Source of the DNA: an uncultured Roseobacter sp.
GTDB taxonomy: Bacteria; Pseudomonadota; Alphaproteobacteria; Rhodobacterales; Rhodobacteraceae
Direction of reading: 5' to 3'
NCBI RefSeq assembly: GCF_947495025.1
Contig: NZ_CANLXG010000001.1
Span: 1,426,001-1,490,000, forward strand
Length of the DNA stretch: 64,000 bases
Both the position numbers and the translations under genes were made by a program. How positions within the stretch are numbered: position 1 is the stretch's first letter; each line of letters starts with the position of its first letter. Positions 47,077 through 54,545 of the stretch are shown here, one piece after another. The notes under the pieces are model-generated. The model searched no databases. It saw only the letters and a program-made list of their open reading frames with translations, and had not been told where the DNA came from.

Positions 47077-48167
47077 AAAGCCGTCTTCGCAGGACTCTTT
47101 GCGACCTGATGATGATACCCGGTCTGTCCGGCCATGAAGACCGCGTACGGCGGGCCATCTCCGCGAGCCTGCAGGAGATCGGCGTCGGGACCAAGAGCGA
47201 CCGTATGGGTAATCTGGAAGCGTATTTTCCCGGCACAGGTCCGACGGTGATGGTCTTTACCCACATGGATCAGCTGGGGTTTGTTGTGCGCCGTATCAGC
47301 GCGGATGGCCTGTTGTGGCTGGAACGCCTGGGCGGGGTACCTGAACGCGCCCTGCCGGCGCAGGACGTGCTTTGTTGTGTCGGCGAGGGTCGTGATGTGC
47401 CCGGGATCATCGGTCACAAAAGCCACCACGCCACGCCGCCCGCGGAGAAATACCGGGTTATCCCTTATGCCGAGCTTTACGTGGACACCGGGCTCGGCTC
47501 GGACGCTGCTGTCGCCGAAGCGGGCATCCGGATCGGAACACCCGTGATTTACCGACCAGCGGCAATGGCGCTCGGCGACGACCGGATCAGTGGCACCAGC
47601 GTCGATGACCGTGCGGGGTGTGCCGTCCTCATGGAACTGGCGCGCGCACTGGCAGCCCGTGCGGACGGCCCGCCGGTTCATCTGGTTTTCTCTGTTCAGG
47701 AAGAGTTCAACCTGCGCGGCGTGGTGCCCATGGCACGGCGCATTGCCCCCGATATCGCCATCCAGCTGGATCTGATGCTGGCGACAGACACACCGGATCT
47801 GGCAGATCGCGGCGATATGGTTCTGGGCGGCGGCGCGGGCATGAGCCTCTATTCCTTTCACGGGCGCGGTACGCTGAACGGCGTGATCCCGCACCCTGCC
47901 CTCGTGCAGCTCATGGAGGAAACGGCTGCAGTGAATGACTTGCCGCTGCAGCGGAGCGCCCAGACCGGGGTTCTGACCGATCTGTCCTATGTACAGCTCG
48001 AAGGAGAGGGTGTCGCCTGTATCGATGTCGGTTTTCCGATGCGCTATTCGCATTCCGCGCGCGAGCTTTGCGATCTGAACGATCTTGTCGCACTCACCAG
48101 ACTGCTTGAGCTGGCCATTGGCCGCATCGGCCCCGATTTCTCACTTAACAGGGATGAACTGACCTGA
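47073..48167 (+). CDS. M42-family aminopeptidase-like hydrolase (FrvX/SgcX type)
   Basis: 364 residues. Dimetal peptidase fold: MMIPGLSGHEDRVR, metal ligands in FTHMDQLGF, GTSVDDRAGCAVL, VQEEFNLRG, QLDLMLATDTPD and the C-terminal MRYSHSARE. M42 members in sugar operons (FrvX, SgcX) are often of unknown substrate. It is coupled to BtpA (ATGA) and to the FGGY kinase (TGATG), so the three are one operon. Confidence 0.9.
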   Translation: MKSRLRRTLCDLMMIPGLSGHEDRVRRAISASLQEIGVGTKSDRMGNLEAYFPGTGPTVMVFTHMDQLGFVVRRISADGLLWLERLGGVPERALPAQDVLCCVGEGRDVPGIIGHKSHHATPPAEKYRVIPYAELYVDTGLGSDAAVAEAGIRIGTPVIYRPAAMALGDDRISGTSVDDRAGCAVLMELARALAARADGPPVHLVFSVQEEFNLRGVVPMARRIAPDIAIQLDLMLATDTPDLADRGDMVLGGGAGMSLYSFHGRGTLNGVIPHPALVQLMEETAAVNDLPLQRSAQTGVLTDLSYVQLEGEGVACIDVGFPMRYSHSARELCDLNDLVALTRLLELAIGRIGPDFSLNRDELT

Positions 48168-49660
48168 TGCCACTGACGCTGGGAATTGATATCGGCACCT
48201 ATGAAACCAAGGGCGTTCTGGTCGATCACGCCGGCACTGTTGTCGCCAGCGCCGCCCGGGGTCACCGGATGCTGGTCCCACAGCCCGGATGGGCTGAACA
48301 CCGGCCCGAAGAAGACTGGTGGGGCGATTTCGTTTTCGTTTGCCGGACGCTTTTGCGCGAAAGCGGCGTTGAGGCGTCGGAGATTGTTGCGGTGGCCTGC
48401 AGTGCCATCGGCCCCTGCATGCTGCCGGTGGATCATGCGGGAAAACCGCTGATGAACGGCGTGCTTTACGGTGTGGACGGGCGGGCCGAAGCCGAGGTCA
48501 GAGACCTGACGGAACAGATCGGCGAAGATACCATCATCGCGCGCTGTGGCAATGCCCTGACATCCCAGTCGGTAGGGCCGAAAATCCTATGGCTGAAACG
48601 ACATCGTCCGGAGATCTATGCGCAGACGGCGCATGTGCTGACCTCGACCAGCTTTCTGGTTCAGCGGCTTACGGGCGAGGTGGTGATCGACCACTACACG
48701 GCCGCTAATTTTTCGCCGCTGTACGATGTGGCGACGCAGGCCTGGACAGACGATCTGGCCGACGACATTCTTGATCTGGACAAGCTGCCGCGCCTGTTGT
48801 GGTCGGGTGACATCGCCGGACACATCACCGCAGCGGCGGCGGCTGAAACCGGCCTTGCCCCCGGCACGCCCGTGACTGCGGGCACCATCGACGCTGCCGC
48901 CGAGGCGTTTTCTGTGGGTGTGGACCGGCCCGGTGATATGATGATGATGTACGGCTCGACCATTTTTATCATCCTGCGCACGGCAGAGCGCGTGGCCGAT
49001 CCACGCATCTGGTATGCGCCCTGGCTCTTTGAGGGCGAGCATGCCTCCATGGCCGGGCTGGCCACATCCGGCACGCTGACCCACTGGTTCCGCGACCAGC
49101 TTGCCCGTGATCTGGACCCCGCCGATGCCTTTCCGGCGCTGGCCGCAGAAGCCGCAGCATCGCCCCCCGGTGCCAATGGCCTGCTGATGCTGCCCTACTT
49201 TTCAGGCGAGCGGACACCCATCCACGACACGAACGCGCGCGGCACGTTTTTCGGGCTCAACCTGACCCACACGCGCGGCGACATGTACCGCGCGCTGATC
49301 GAAGGCATCGCCTGTGGCACGCGGCATGTGACGGACACCTTTGCCGAACTGGGGCAGGCCCCCGAACGGCTGCTGGCCGTGGGGGGCGGGACAAAGAACG
49401 CGCTCTGGCTGCAGGCGACCTCGGACATCACAGGGATCGACCAGATCGTCTGCGAGAAAACCACGGGTGCCAGCTATGGTGATGCGTTTCTGGCCGCTTT
49501 GGCTGTGGGTCTCGTGGACCGCGGCGACATCGCAAAGTGGAACCCGGTGGCGACATCCGTCACAGCGCAAAGCGATCCGCGGTATGACAGATCATACGCG
49601 CTGTTCCGGCGTCTTTATGAGCAGACGAAGGATATCGCGGCTGAGCTGGGCGCTCTGTAG
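48167..49660 (+). CDS. FGGY-family carbohydrate kinase
   Basis: 497 residues. N-terminal LGIDIGTYETKGVLVD ATPase/phosphate loop, PQPGWAEHRPEEDWW, and C-terminal YFSGERTPIHD, AVGGGTKNALWLQATSDITG. It phosphorylates a pentose, ulose or similar sugar (xylulokinase-like). It is the last gene of the BtpA-M42-FGGY operon. Together with the upstream isomerase/PfkB and lactonase/reductase pairs, this looks like a multi-sugar catabolic locus. Confidence 0.92.
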   Translation: MPLTLGIDIGTYETKGVLVDHAGTVVASAARGHRMLVPQPGWAEHRPEEDWWGDFVFVCRTLLRESGVEASEIVAVACSAIGPCMLPVDHAGKPLMNGVLYGVDGRAEAEVRDLTEQIGEDTIIARCGNALTSQSVGPKILWLKRHRPEIYAQTAHVLTSTSFLVQRLTGEVVIDHYTAANFSPLYDVATQAWTDDLADDILDLDKLPRLLWSGDIAGHITAAAAAETGLAPGTPVTAGTIDAAAEAFSVGVDRPGDMMMMYGSTIFIILRTAERVADPRIWYAPWLFEGEHASMAGLATSGTLTHWFRDQLARDLDPADAFPALAAEAAASPPGANGLLMLPYFSGERTPIHDTNARGTFFGLNLTHTRGDMYRALIEGIACGTRHVTDTFAELGQAPERLLAVGGGTKNALWLQATSDITGIDQIVCEKTTGASYGDAFLAALAVGLVDRGDIAKWNPVATSVTAQSDPRYDRSYALFRRLYEQTKDIAAELGAL

Positions 49661-49748
49661 AACCTGATCGCCCTGGTCGCTGTGCGGACAAAGCTGACCA
49701 ATTGCTGGGCATTTCAAATGTTGGCTTTCGGGTTTGCTGAAGCGTACT

Positions 49749-50372
49749 TCAGTTCTGAGCTTTATGGGCCTCAACTGCAGCTGAGCATCGACCGGGTAGC
49801 GCCGCGACTGCACTAAACTGATAGTGTACCACTTGCTCCCTCTTAGGTTCCAGTTTTGGCAGAAGCATTCGTCCGACATTTGCAACCATAGGCTGGCTCG
49901 TTAGCACCAAGCCATGTTCCAATTCACTACAACGTGCGACGACATATCCGGGTTGGGTATAATCGGTCAGGTCGTAGCTACCGGGATTTTCCATAGCGTC
50001 GCTGAACCAAGCCTCTGAGGCAACGACGGCTTCTTCCCATTCAACCCAGTCCAGCCATTGTTCTTGAAATTCAATTTCTAACTCTGGTTGCCGCCCCCAA
50101 AAAAGGCACGCCGTCGTTATTCCTGTGGGCGGAACATACAACGCCATAACGGTGCCCACTGGTGTATCCACGCGAATTCGAGAGCGGCGGTCATTCTTGT
50201 CGATCAGTGTTCCAACTTCTCGCAGGCGAGAATCTGATCCCTCAACGACGCTTGCTTCGCATGCAGCAAGTACGTCTTGTAACGGCGTCTGCGCAGCCAG
50301 CGGCGCTGCAAAAATAACAGGAAATGCTATCTTTGCGAATTGGCAGGCCAAATGCACGTATCTCGATGTCAT
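49749..50372 (-). CDS. Small exported hypothetical protein
   Basis: About 207 residues from ATG 50372. Signal peptide MTSRYVHLACQFAKIAFPVIF...APLAAQ, then a compact domain with Cys residues (VLAACEASVVEG, TTACLFWG, VARCSELEHG, PGRCSAAVEA). I do not recognise the family. Base composition is lower in GC than the neighbours and codon use is looser, which suggests recent acquisition. It lies between the convergent FGGY kinase and the ABC permeases. A TTG start nearer 50396-50414 is possible, since an AGGGAG lies there. Confidence 0.6.
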   Translation of the reverse strand: MTSRYVHLACQFAKIAFPVIFAAPLAAQTPLQDVLAACEASVVEGSDSRLREVGTLIDKNDRRSRIRVDTPVGTVMALYVPPTGITTACLFWGRQPELEIEFQEQWLDWVEWEEAVVASEAWFSDAMENPGSYDLTDYTQPGYVVARCSELEHGLVLTSQPMVANVGRMLLPKLEPKREQVVHYQFSAVAALPGRCSAAVEAHKAQN

Positions 50373-50478
50373 CGCGGGCTCAAACGTTGTAAACAATGGC
50401 AACTCCCTGGCCAACTAGTAGCAGACGTTCGTAGACGTTGCAGCATCCGGTAAAAGGGCTCAAAGCCGCCACTCAGTT

Positions 50479-51393
50479 TTACTTCACCGCCCCCGCCGCC
50501 ATGCCTTTGATGATGTATTTCTCAAGGAAGATCGCGACGATCACAAGGGGCAGGATCGCAGCCGAGGACAGCGCCGCCATGGACCACCAGTTGATGCCCT
50601 GAGAGCCGGTCTGTGACGCCACCATGACGGGCAGGGTCGTGGCATTGGTCGCCGTCAGCAAGGCCGCAAAGAAGTATTCGTTCCAGCAGAGCACGAGGCT
50701 CAGGATAAAGGCCGCGACCATGCCCGGCAGGGCGATGGGCAGCACGATCTGCAAAAACGCGCCCCAGATACCCAGACCGTCCACCAGAGCGGCCTCCTCC
50801 AGCTCGACGGGGATGCCCTGAAACTGATCGCGCATGATCCAGATGACAATGGGCAGCACCATCAGCGTGTAGAGCAGAATGAGGCCGACCCGGCTGTCGA
50901 GCAGCGCCAGCGATTTGTAGAGCACCAGAAACGGCAGCGCCAGGACCACCGGCGGCAGGATCATCTGGCTGAGGAAGAAGAATGAGATGTCGGAATTGCG
51001 CATGAACCCGAACCGGTAGCTGAAGCGCGACAGGCCGTAAGCGGCGAGTGAGCCAAGTATCACTGCAAGGGTCGAGGCGGAGAGCGAAACGATTGTGCTG
51101 TTCCAGAACCGTTTGAGGAATTCCTCGCGCACGGTCGAGACCTCGCCGATCAGACGTGGGGACATCCCCAGAGACTCCCAGCCTTTCCAGCGGGGTGTGA
51201 AATCCACCCAGGGGATCAGGTTGCCTTTCATCACGTCGGGGGCAAGCTTGAAGGAGGTTGTGATCGTCCAGAAGATCGGAAAGAGGCAGATCACCGCCCA
51301 TGTCAGCAGCGCCGCATAGATGGCAATACGGCTTGCCCACCACTTTGTTTTTACGCGGTGATCCGCGTCGTGGTCTTTGAAAACGGCGGTCAT
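50479..51393 (-). CDS. Sugar ABC transporter permease (MalG type)
   Basis: 304 residues with six hydrophobic segments. A CUT1 permease; the inner-membrane EAA loop is in PVELEEAALVDGLGIWGAFLQIVLPIALPG. It carries a sugar across the inner membrane with its MalF-type partner, whose stop it overlaps by four bases (ATGA). The matching solute-binding protein and ATPase are not next to it. Confidence 0.93.
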   Translation of the reverse strand: MTAVFKDHDADHRVKTKWWASRIAIYAALLTWAVICLFPIFWTITTSFKLAPDVMKGNLIPWVDFTPRWKGWESLGMSPRLIGEVSTVREEFLKRFWNSTIVSLSASTLAVILGSLAAYGLSRFSYRFGFMRNSDISFFFLSQMILPPVVLALPFLVLYKSLALLDSRVGLILLYTLMVLPIVIWIMRDQFQGIPVELEEAALVDGLGIWGAFLQIVLPIALPGMVAAFILSLVLCWNEYFFAALLTATNATTLPVMVASQTGSQGINWWSMAALSSAAILPLVIVAIFLEKYIIKGMAAGAVK

Positions 51394-52496
51394 GCAGGGC
51401 GCTCCATCCAGCGGCTGACCACCTTGAGGAGCAGCGTTACAAAGATCACGATCAGCACCAGATAGACCATGGCCAGCAGAGTGCCGTAGCCCACGTTCGA
51501 GCGGTCACGGTACTCGCGGAAAATGAAACTGGTGACACTGTCCGTGGCCCCGCCCGGCCCGCCGGAGGTGACGTTGATAATGATGTCCGCGAGCTTGAGC
51601 TTGAAGATGATGCGGATCACGATGGCCGTGACGGAGACAGGCAGCATGAGCGGAAAGATCACCTCGCGGAAGCTCTGCCAGCCGGTGGCACCATCAACCT
51701 TCGAGGCCTCAATCACTTCGCGCGGCAGGGCCTGCAGACCGGCCAGCAGCATGATCATCATAAAGGGAATGAAGGTCCATGCATCCATCGCCATGATCAT
51801 GAACCGTGCAATCTCTGGTGTGCCAAAGAAACTGGGTTCGACACCGAACTCGCGCAATGCCCGCGATATGGGCCCGAACCGGATCTCCAGCATCGACTTG
51901 CCGATCATCCAGGAAACGGCCACGGGGCTGAGCATCAGTGGCAGCAGAAAGACAACGCGGAAGAATTTGCGCGCCCGGATCTGGGCGTTCAGCAGCAATG
52001 CAAGACCAAAGGCGATGACATATTCCACGCTCACTGCCAGCACATAATAAACCATGTTTTTCAATGCGTTCCAGTAAAACCCATCGTTCCACATCTGGCG
52101 CATGTTGTCCCAGCCATTGGGCTGCGGACCATTGGGTGAGGCAAGGTTCCAGTCGGTGAACGAGATGTAGAGCGCAAAGAGCAGCGGAAAGACGACAAGG
52201 CTGATCACAAAGAGCGCTGCGGGCAGCACGAAAAGGGTCCGCTTGCCTTTTTCGCCGTTCACGATCACCTGCGCAGCACAAAGCGCCGTGGCCCAGAGCA
52301 TATAGGCATATAGCACCGGCCTCCATGTCTGGAACCCGCTGGCAATACGACCGGTTTCAAAGGCCATCTGCCAGATCGCCAGCACGGCCACCAGGAGCGC
52401 GCTGCCCCAGACGATTGCCTTTCCGAAACGTCTGCGCGCGTCGGGAATGTTGTCGGCCGTCACTGTGTGGAGGAGATCGCCTTCGGTATTGCTCAT
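51390..52496 (-). CDS. Sugar ABC transporter permease (MalF type)
   Basis: 368 residues; more hydrophobic segments at the N-terminus (eight in all) than most MalF-like proteins. EAA loop: PREVIEASKVDGATGWQSFREVIFPLMLP (starts PREVIEASKVDGA). It pairs with the MalG-type protein. It is the first gene of a two-gene operon. ATG 52496; the ribosome site is weak. Confidence 0.93.
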   Translation of the reverse strand: MSNTEGDLLHTVTADNIPDARRRFGKAIVWGSALLVAVLAIWQMAFETGRIASGFQTWRPVLYAYMLWATALCAAQVIVNGEKGKRTLFVLPAALFVISLVVFPLLFALYISFTDWNLASPNGPQPNGWDNMRQMWNDGFYWNALKNMVYYVLAVSVEYVIAFGLALLLNAQIRARKFFRVVFLLPLMLSPVAVSWMIGKSMLEIRFGPISRALREFGVEPSFFGTPEIARFMIMAMDAWTFIPFMMIMLLAGLQALPREVIEASKVDGATGWQSFREVIFPLMLPVSVTAIVIRIIFKLKLADIIINVTSGGPGGATDSVTSFIFREYRDRSNVGYGTLLAMVYLVLIVIFVTLLLKVVSRWMERPA

Positions 52497-52740
52497 ACCG
52501 GAATGTTAACGGCAGGTTCCGCGCCTGTTAAGCATGAATGTGCCAGGCACCGGCAACCAGTGTTCGGGGCCAGAAAACCTGAAACGCAGGGATTATCCGC
52601 ATCTTCAGGTAAGATATTGTTTTAACTATAATATCCAATCTGTCTGAGCAGCGCCCCCGACAGCCGGATGGGGTTGACGGGATGAAAGTTCTGAAGCGGG
52701 GCGATCGCGCAGCCAGATTCAATACCGGACGACCGGCGGA
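52497..52740. other. Intergenic region upstream of the sugar permeases
   Basis: 244 bases between the cyclase end (52741) and the MalF-type start (52496), all on the minus strand. It becomes AT-rich at about 52605-52640 with GATATT (52613-52618) and AATATC (52630-52635) in inverted order, a possible operator or -10 region. No gene is visible. Confidence 0.45.
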
Positions 52741-53535
52741 TCAGCTGAGCAGCACAGCCGACGACGTACCTTCTATCCCCTTGAGGTCTACCTCGATAGT
52801 ATCCTGGCGCGGCATTTCCATTCCGGCAGCGGCAAACGTCTCCGGGCTGACCAGCGCCTGACCAGCCGTTGCCGCTGCCGAAAGACGGGCAACGAAGTTC
52901 ACGTTCTGGCCGAAAACACTGACACCCTGCATGTTGCCGCCCGCGGCGGTGACCGTGCAGATATAAACCGGCCCGGTGTGTACACCGATGCCTATAGAAA
53001 GTGGCTCGTCAGTACCCTGAACAGTCAGTGACTGTTCCAGAATGCTGCGCGCAGCAGAAATACCCATCTCTGCATGGTCCTCGCCGGTGAAACCGGGCGG
53101 GAACACTGCAACGACGGAATCTCCCTGAAACTCAAGGATAAATCCCCGGTTCTCGGCCAGAACCGCACTTGTAATTTCGCGCATCCTGTTGACGGTCTCG
53201 GCAAATTGTCTGGGCGAGATCCGGCCGGACAGGTCGACGGAACCGCGTATATCGAGGATCAGCACGGTCATCTCAACCTCGGCCCCTCCCGGAAAGGCCT
53301 GCAGGAAGCCGTCGCATTTGTTGCAGTAGTGCGGGTTCCGGTCCGACGGCATCAACCCGGTCAGCCGCACCAGAAAACCCCCGAAACCAGCGAAAGGCGC
53401 ATAGCAAAGTTTGCAACGTGGATCGTTGGGCCACTTCAGAAAGCGTCTTTGTTTTTTGACCAGAACCGGGTGGCCCTCGCCGAAAACCTGTTTCCAGAGC
53501 TCTTCATGCCCGGTCTGCATGTCAGTATCACTCAT
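52741..53535 (-). CDS. Class III nucleotide cyclase with Cys-x2-Cys zinc-binding N-terminus
   Basis: 264 residues. The N-terminal ~85 residues carry two Cys pairs (CKLC and CNKC), likely a zinc ribbon. The cyclase domain follows (about 85-255): metal Asp in VLILDIRGSVDLSG, FQGDSVVAVF, and the Asn/Arg pair in NVNFVARLS. The usual adenine-selecting Lys position reads Glu (ILEFQGD), as in guanylate cyclases, and the partner position reads Gln (VFGQNVN). No membrane helix. It overlaps the upstream hypothetical gene by eight bases, and is third in an operon with a PLP decarboxylase. Confidence 0.85.
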   Translation of the reverse strand: MSDTDMQTGHEELWKQVFGEGHPVLVKKQRRFLKWPNDPRCKLCYAPFAGFGGFLVRLTGLMPSDRNPHYCNKCDGFLQAFPGGAEVEMTVLILDIRGSVDLSGRISPRQFAETVNRMREITSAVLAENRGFILEFQGDSVVAVFPPGFTGEDHAEMGISAARSILEQSLTVQGTDEPLSIGIGVHTGPVYICTVTAAGGNMQGVSVFGQNVNFVARLSAAATAGQALVSPETFAAAGMEMPRQDTIEVDLKGIEGTSSAVLLS

Positions 53536-54517
53536 TGTTGATTTCGTCCTTCAGGTTCGACGTCCTGCGTTGATCGGCCCAGTATTCCTCGGGTGCTTCG
53601 GTCATAAAGAGCGTCAGTTCCGGGTTGTTTGCATCCGGATCTGACGGATCCGGAACGGGCATGATGGCGGGGCTGGTCGAAACCTGCGGACCAAAGACAA
53701 AAGTGTAACCTGCCCTGACCTTGTAGGGCTGTCCGATCCCGCGATAGAGCACCTCGAATTTCTGATTGTACCTGAACGGCCGCGTGAGAGGTATCGAGGC
53801 TTTGCGCTTTTTGCCAGGGGCCCGCAGACGGATGGCAGGCACGCTTACTGTAATGCCTGCGCGCAGCAGGGATGGATGAACCCAGTCAGGCGCAGATTTC
53901 AGCGACATGATATGATCATAGTCCGGGCCAAAGGCGGGGGTGTCGTATTTGTTGCTGGCCATGTGCGCCGTCTGCCAGTGCGTCATATGGGCTTCGGTGT
54001 CACTGCCCCAGATGATGTAGTTGGCGTATTTCGGCAGAATTTCCTGGTGATTGAACGGGCGGAAGAGCACGACCCGTTTCACCTTGACCTTAAACGGCGC
54101 GTCCATCACGGGTTTCATGATATCCGCAGACCAGGGGAAGAAGTGCATGCTCTCTTCTTCTTCAGGCTTCAGCTGATCGAGCGGGAACAGACCCGGGAAA
54201 AAGTTCGCGCTGAAGTCCGGGCGCGTGCCGCCACCCAGATCGGGCACCATCAGCGGGTCTTTGACATCGTTGCACAGCACCAGCGGCATCTCCGGCCAGG
54301 TCTCGCGCATTTTGCGATAGCGGGTTTTCGCAGGTTCGGGCAGATCCAGTTCCAGGATCATCTGATATTTGTGCTCTTCATGGTGATACTGGGTCATGTG
54401 AACCCCGTAAATCGTATCGTATCCGACCAGTATGAGCGCATGCTGATGCGGCATGTTGGTCACATATTTGGGCAGGTTCATGTTGCCGGCTGAGGCTTTG
54501 TAGTCTGTGTGATCCAA
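53528..54517 (-). CDS. Conserved-looking hypothetical protein, histidine-rich
   Basis: 329 residues, not recognised. It has His clusters (PHQHALILVGYDTIYG; QYHHEEHKYQMILEL) and conserved-looking aromatic stretches (ESMHFFPWSADIMKP; YANYIIWGSDTEAHMTHWQ), which could bind metal or a ring substrate. No signal peptide or membrane helices. The start is a TTG at 54517 behind GGAAGGAAAG. It sits between a PLP decarboxylase (28 bases) and a cyclase (overlap), so it shares their transcript and is the key unknown of this operon. Confidence 0.75.
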   Translation of the reverse strand: MDHTDYKASAGNMNLPKYVTNMPHQHALILVGYDTIYGVHMTQYHHEEHKYQMILELDLPEPAKTRYRKMRETWPEMPLVLCNDVKDPLMVPDLGGGTRPDFSANFFPGLFPLDQLKPEEEESMHFFPWSADIMKPVMDAPFKVKVKRVVLFRPFNHQEILPKYANYIIWGSDTEAHMTHWQTAHMASNKYDTPAFGPDYDHIMSLKSAPDWVHPSLLRAGITVSVPAIRLRAPGKKRKASIPLTRPFRYNQKFEVLYRGIGQPYKVRAGYTFVFGPQVSTSPAIMPVPDPSDPDANNPELTLFMTEAPEEYWADQRRTSNLKDEINNE

Positions 54518-54545
54518 GGTCTTTCCTTCCGTCTGTGCCGGCGGT

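Noticed and set aside
46692..48053. Minus-strand open frame (453 codons) over BtpA and M42 genes
   Set aside because: Antisense to two coupled genes with clear motifs; no homology of its own.
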